Positions 61,433-64,000 of a DNA stretch of 64,000 bases are shown here, piece by piece. Below the pieces are notes generated by a model. The model ran no database searches. It was given only the letters and a program-made list of their open reading frames with translations, and had not been told where the DNA came from. A program made the position numbers and the translations under genes. Every line of letters begins with the position of its first letter. Positions within the stretch are counted from its first letter, which is position 1. The stretch is taken from NCBI GenBank assembly GCA_015179045.1, contig WHUZ01000043.1:310001-374000 (forward strand), given 5' to 3'. The stretch comes from Kalaharituber pfeilii (Eukaryota; Ascomycota; Pezizomycetes; Pezizales; Pezizaceae).

Positions 61433-62649
61433 ATGAACCCGTTCCTCTCGTGGTTGATATTCCTAGCAGTCGCCGGGGCTGCATACTACGTATACGCAAA
61501 ACCAACATTGCCTTGGGACGCCAAACGGCAAGTTGAACAGGTAATTGTGACGAAGGGAGGGGCCATACATCTGGTAGAGGAAAAGGCGGAGAAGGAAAGA
61601 AAGAAGAAAAAGAAAACTGAAAAGACCCCGAAACCACAACCTGTCCCCCAGCCAAAGATTGTCCCGTCCTCCGATGGGGATTCGGAGAATGACGTTGAGG
61701 AGGAAGACCAGAAAGAAGCCATAAAGAGACTACATGCTTTAAAGAGTGGTATATCACTTGAACCAAGTGAGCCATCCTCAAAATCATCCAAAGCTCGTGG
61801 TAGAAAATCAGCTACCCAGAAGCAAAATCTCGCTGCACCAGCCAATACCTCGCGAGCTTCTTCAACTGGAGCCGATGCCGACATTGACGAGAAGGAATCT
61901 TCCAAGCGAGCCTCCTCCTCTGACCCCACTAGTGACATGGTGGAGCCCCCACAGCCGGGCCCGCGGGTGCTCAATGTCACACCCTCAACCCAGCCCCCCC
62001 AGAGAAGAAGGCAAAGACTACGTCGGTCACTCCCGAGCCGGGTGCACAGAGCAAGAAGAATAAGAAGAAAAAGGAGAAGGCAAAGCAGGCCAGAGAGGAG
62101 GAATTGCATGAATTGAACCTCGCTCGCGAGCGACACCGAGCGGCTCAGAAGGCAGAGGAGAGTTCACGACAGAAGAACACCCCACCGCCACCAGTGCAGT
62201 CTGCCTGGACTGCCAAAAGCTCATCTCCTGCCCCTAAGCCAACCTCAGGAGGTGCAGATGCTGACCTCCTTGATACATCCGACAACCCTGCTCCAGCTTC
62301 TGGCTCAGATAGAAGCGAGGAGGAGGCTCAAACCCATAGCTCCTACCTCGACCAGTCCCAATGGGAGGAAATCCCATCTCACGTCAGGGAGGAGAACGAG
62401 TGGTCTACAGTCTCATCCAAGAAGTCCAAGGATCGATCAAAGCTCAAACAGAGTGCCACAAGTGAATCGGAAGTGCCTGCTAAGGAGGCTGGGAAAGCTC
62501 CTACTAGGCCAGTTGTTAGTGCCAGTACACCAGCCATGATTCGAGGCAAGAGTAGTAACGGGTTTGAGGCTCTAAGCGATGACGCCGCTACAACGAGGTC
62601 GTCGGACTGGGCAGAAGTTGATGGATGGGAAGTTCATCCATCATCTTGA
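61433..62649 (+). CDS. Single-pass membrane-anchored, charged protein (one-base frame break)
   Basis: The N-terminus MNPFLSWLIFLAVAGAAYYV (hydrophobic residues about 4-21) is a signal-anchor, followed by a Lys-rich coil (EKAEKERKKKKKTEK) and a long Ser/Pro/Glu-rich disordered region. A second Lys-rich coil (AQSKKNKKKKEKAKQAREEE) leads to LARERHRAAQKAEESSR and the C-terminal segment DQSQWEEIPSHVREENEWST. The end is WAEVDGWEVHPSS. The first and second halves are in different frames. They meet at a run of seven C at 61994-62000; eight C would give about 405 residues without a stop, whereas seven sends the frame to RRRQRLRR and ends it at 62116. The layout resembles small ER-anchored coiled-coil proteins of filamentous fungi. 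No function is known to me. Confidence 0.7.
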
Positions 62650-63636
62650 AAGAAACGCTTGTGTGAAGTAGAAGCGTAAGGCTGCAGAGGGGTGGCCTGG
62701 TACGGTAGGTAAGATGCTCGTTATGGAGTGGGCCCGTGTATAAAGCTTGAATGTTTTATTCTTGGCTTCTTGTGTGGGCTTGGTCTAGGCTTATGTTGTT
62801 TTGCTCCTTACCTTCTTCAATTTCTGTGGCCTCGTGTTCAATTATCTCTTTCCTCTTTTGACTAGCGGTTACCTTCATTCTACCGTTCATGTATCAAAAA
62901 GTCGATTTGATCTCTACGGGAACACGGCCATATCTTCCTTTGTTATTTCTGTCCTTTTTCAATGAATGTTGATGTTATATTATAGTATGGAATTAGCTTA
63001 TTGCGACATAGACAATCTACATGTTTCTCGAGTTTTTTCCATAATAGAGACTTAATAGAGGAGGGGATGGGGATATACAACATACTGTATACAAGCATGC
63101 CCATATTAAATTCTTGCTGATATCTTGTGAAATGGGTTCTTGGAGAGAATTCAGGTGCCAAAATTATACCTTATGTAAGTGCGAACTTGCGGGAACGAAG
63201 TTGGTAGCTTCTGCCAGGGGTGATATATTGCTGTACCTAGAAAACTTAATAGTGGTATTCCTTCGACGTTCAAGTCGAACTGGCTCAAACCTGCACATCT
63301 CATGACCGGGCCCTTCGCAATTTAGGCATTGAACTACTAGAGATCCTACTAAGCTCCAAAATACTTCATCTCTGCGTGTACAGTACCATACCATATCAAG
63401 TGATTCCTGCTCCAGGCATAGTAGTTATTACGACATCAACATGATAAGCTTGGCACTACACAGTAGCTTCGCTAACAGGACACGGTAGTCATTTTCCTAA
63501 ACGTGGAAGCGCTAAACTCTGGCCTGGGGATGAGGTTATCATAGCGCTAAGTAGCACAATTCGATTGTTCGTCCCATGTAATCGTGCTGGCGCTAACTGT
63601 GCTCTAGCGTCTGTAAGCTTTTCGATGAAAAGCTTC
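62650..63636. other. Intergenic region
   Basis: T-rich 3' end of the preceding gene, then about 800 bases in which I see no gene, RNA or repeat. Confidence 0.5.
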
Positions 63637-63945
63637 TAGATTGTTGCTGGCAAAAAGGAAAGAAGTCGAGAGGAAAGGGTATGTGTATTGATCCTGGATC
63701 CCTGCCTGTGTTTCCTGGAATAGATTTGAATAGAGGAGGAAGTGAACACATTGCCTCTACAGAGGAGACGAGGACAGGAATTACGGGTCGCCAATAGGGA
63801 TGCACTGGTGTAGGCTCTACTAAGCGCTGGCGTTAATGGGTTCGTACGGTTATGAGTGGGAAGGGGAACCGAAGGCCATGCGGGAGCGGGTACTGACGAT
63901 GGTGAGGATATATTCTGTCTGATGAGCAGAGCTGAAGTCCGCTGC
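63637..63945 (-). CDS. Possible 3' exon of a gene starting beyond the window
   Basis: On the minus strand a strong 3' splice-like site (a pyrimidine run ending CCCGCAG, at about 63940-63946) is followed by an open frame of about 100 codons ending TAG at 63637-63639. It contains no early ATG. It reads Ser/Pro/Thr-rich (SSPSSVPAPAWPSVPLPTHN) then Arg/Ser-rich (LSRAYTSASLLATRNSCPR). Without its upstream exons this cannot be confirmed, and chance is possible. Confidence 0.25.
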
Positions 63946-64000
63946 GGGAGAAAAACAAAACAGCCTCAATTGCGGGGAGGGCGCAATTGAAGTACTGGCG

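Noticed and set aside
1..64000. tRNA or rRNA genes
   Set aside because: I looked for GGTTCGAATCC-type B boxes with matching arms and found none that fold; candidates near 3500 and 30526 fail.

Overview
The window looks like nuclear DNA of a filamentous ascomycete (Pezizomycotina). The evidence is short introns of roughly 50-270 bases with GT...AG ends and CTAAC/CTGAC-like branch sites, and proteins typical of that group: a PHD/SNF2 remodeller of the Mit1/CHD kind, an Nbr1 receptor with four ZZ fingers, a Mob2-type protein and a GRGGAGN-repeat protein. I cannot fix the class or species. Genes are sparse: about 15 spliced or single-exon genes in 64 kb, separated by long stretches with no coding signal. 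I saw no rRNA, tRNA, CRISPR array or intact transposon gene.

Layout. 0-5 kb: low-complexity and apparently empty DNA. 5.1-5.7 kb (-): GRGGAGN-repeat protein. 5.8-12.3 kb: gene-free, with a very small poly-A retroposon that has a perfect target-site duplication. 12.3-17.0 kb (-): a fatty-aldehyde-dehydrogenase-like gene and an MRM1-like mitochondrial rRNA 2'-O-methyltransferase, with a 431-bp inverted-repeat (MITE-like) element between them. 17.8-22.9 kb (+): chromatin remodeller, divergent from MRM1. 24.6-27.0 kb (-): Barentsz/CASC3-like exon-junction-complex protein. 27.1-33.6 kb: a long gene-free block. 33.6-36.6 kb (+): Nbr1 autophagy receptor. 37.4-39.9 kb (-): Arp8 of the INO80 complex. 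42.3-44.4 kb (-): Rtf1 of the PAF1 complex. 46.3-49.6 kb (-): a possibly decayed coding patch, a hidden small three-exon gene and an unrecognised two-exon gene. 50.3-50.9 kb (-): a second hidden small three-exon gene. 53.7-54.4 kb (+): small coiled-coil protein. 54.7-56.0 kb (-): CHORD-CS protein, divergent from Mob2 at 56.7-58.0 kb (+). 58.3-59.7 kb (+): probable mitochondrial membrane protein. 61.4-62.6 kb (+): single-pass membrane-anchored protein.

Functional links. Four genes act around transcription or mRNA (the remodeller, Arp8, Rtf1, Barentsz), but they lie on both strands with separate promoters, so this is ordinary eukaryotic neighbourhood and not an operon. I did not find a convincing undescribed system. 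The most useful observations are (i) three otherwise good genes that are each exactly one base short at a G/C run, pointing to assembly error or recent decay; (ii) a poly-A retroposon with a 15-bp duplication; (iii) a MITE-like element with six copies of an internal 14-bp motif; and (iv) two small spliced genes whose exons are too short for simple ORF finding but whose intron phases all agree. Exon borders were worked out by hand from splice signals and reading phase.
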